DNA of 39,350 nucleotides from an archaeon (lineage in GTDB: Archaea; Thermoproteota; Nitrososphaeria; Nitrososphaerales; UBA183), in the NCBI GenBank assembly GCA_021828185.1, contig JAKASI010000009.1, positions 1-39,350 of the forward strand, written 5' to 3'. Positions 39,303 to 39,350 of this stretch are shown here, one piece after another (positions within the stretch are counted from its first letter, which is position 1; every line of letters starts with the position of its first letter). The translations under genes and the position numbers were made by a program. The notes below the pieces were generated by a model that was not told the DNA's origin, did no database searches, and worked only from the letters and a program-made list of their open reading frames with translations.

Positions 39303-39350
39303 ATGTCTCCGGACGACCTCTACGACTACGGGCTACGGTTGAAGGGAGCA
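39303..39350 (+). CDS. Start of an unknown gene, cut by the window end
   Basis: Sixteen codons (MSPDDLYDYGLRLKGA) run off the window. A TATA-like TTAAATAC at 39276-39283 is centred 24 nt before the ATG, the usual leaderless layout here, so the start is likely real. Product cannot be told. Confidence 0.45.
   Translation, partial: MSPDDLYDYGLRLKGA

Overview
This GC-rich window (about 60% G+C by eye) is archaeal chromosome, most likely from a member of the Thaumarchaeota/Nitrososphaeria. The strongest marker is a eukaryote-type topoisomerase IB, a known hallmark of that group. Supporting genes are Orc1/Cdc6, the replication factor C large subunit, a tRNA-splicing endonuclease, digeranylgeranylglyceryl phosphate synthase, a tetraether-synthase-type radical SAM protein, PAC2, DUF5781, VIT1/CCC1 and TrmB/HTH_45 regulators. 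Many genes have a TATA-like box about 24-30 nt before the start codon and no Shine-Dalgarno site, which indicates leaderless transcripts. No ammonia-oxidation genes are visible, so the lineage within the group stays open.

Layout. (1) 1-1410: a tyrosine recombinase, cut by the window edge, lies directly after the 3' end of a tRNA-Arg(UCG) gene that carries a 15-nt intron at an unusual position; this looks like the end of an integrated element. (2) 1436-5144: mtnA-type isomerase, then a tight endA-ubiA-rfcL cluster. (3) 5147-9786: a small winged-helix gene and orc1/cdc6 with a 354-residue homing-endonuclease intein splitting its Walker A motif, then MDR dehydrogenase, OsmC and an unknown gene. 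(4) 9979-12931: a double-HTH regulator and a 40-residue membrane protein that converge on one perfect hairpin, a VIT1-like transporter and a HAD hydrolase. (5) 12949-17784: a threonine-synthase-like protein that has lost its PLP lysine and gained a PadR-like domain, divergent from an ECF S component and an AIR-synthase-like gene, then topoisomerase IB. (6) 17850-20977: a 3.1-kb transposon with 19-bp terminal inverted repeats carrying a DDE transposase, a DUF488 gene and a methyltransferase-nuclease fusion, inserted between the divergent topoisomerase and PAC2 promoters.

(7) 21043-28804: PAC2, a predicted metallopeptidase, membrane and secreted proteins, an HxlR regulator, a ZIP-like permease next to a CuA-like cupredoxin, a VKOR-like fragment, a degenerate metallo-beta-lactamase-fold protein, NfeD and a GT76-like mannosyltransferase. 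(8) 28851-33062: an HTH_45 regulator with an array of 13-bp repeats between two divergent TATA boxes. It faces an operon of a HerA-like protein without nucleotide-binding motifs, a RadA/RadB-like ATPase and a membrane protein; a further copy of the repeat core abuts the TATA box of a neighbouring membrane-protein gene. This is the best candidate here for an undescribed system. (9) 33325-39350: the tetraether-synthase-like protein, TrmB-type regulators, DUF309, an arcadin-1-like protein and several small unknown genes.
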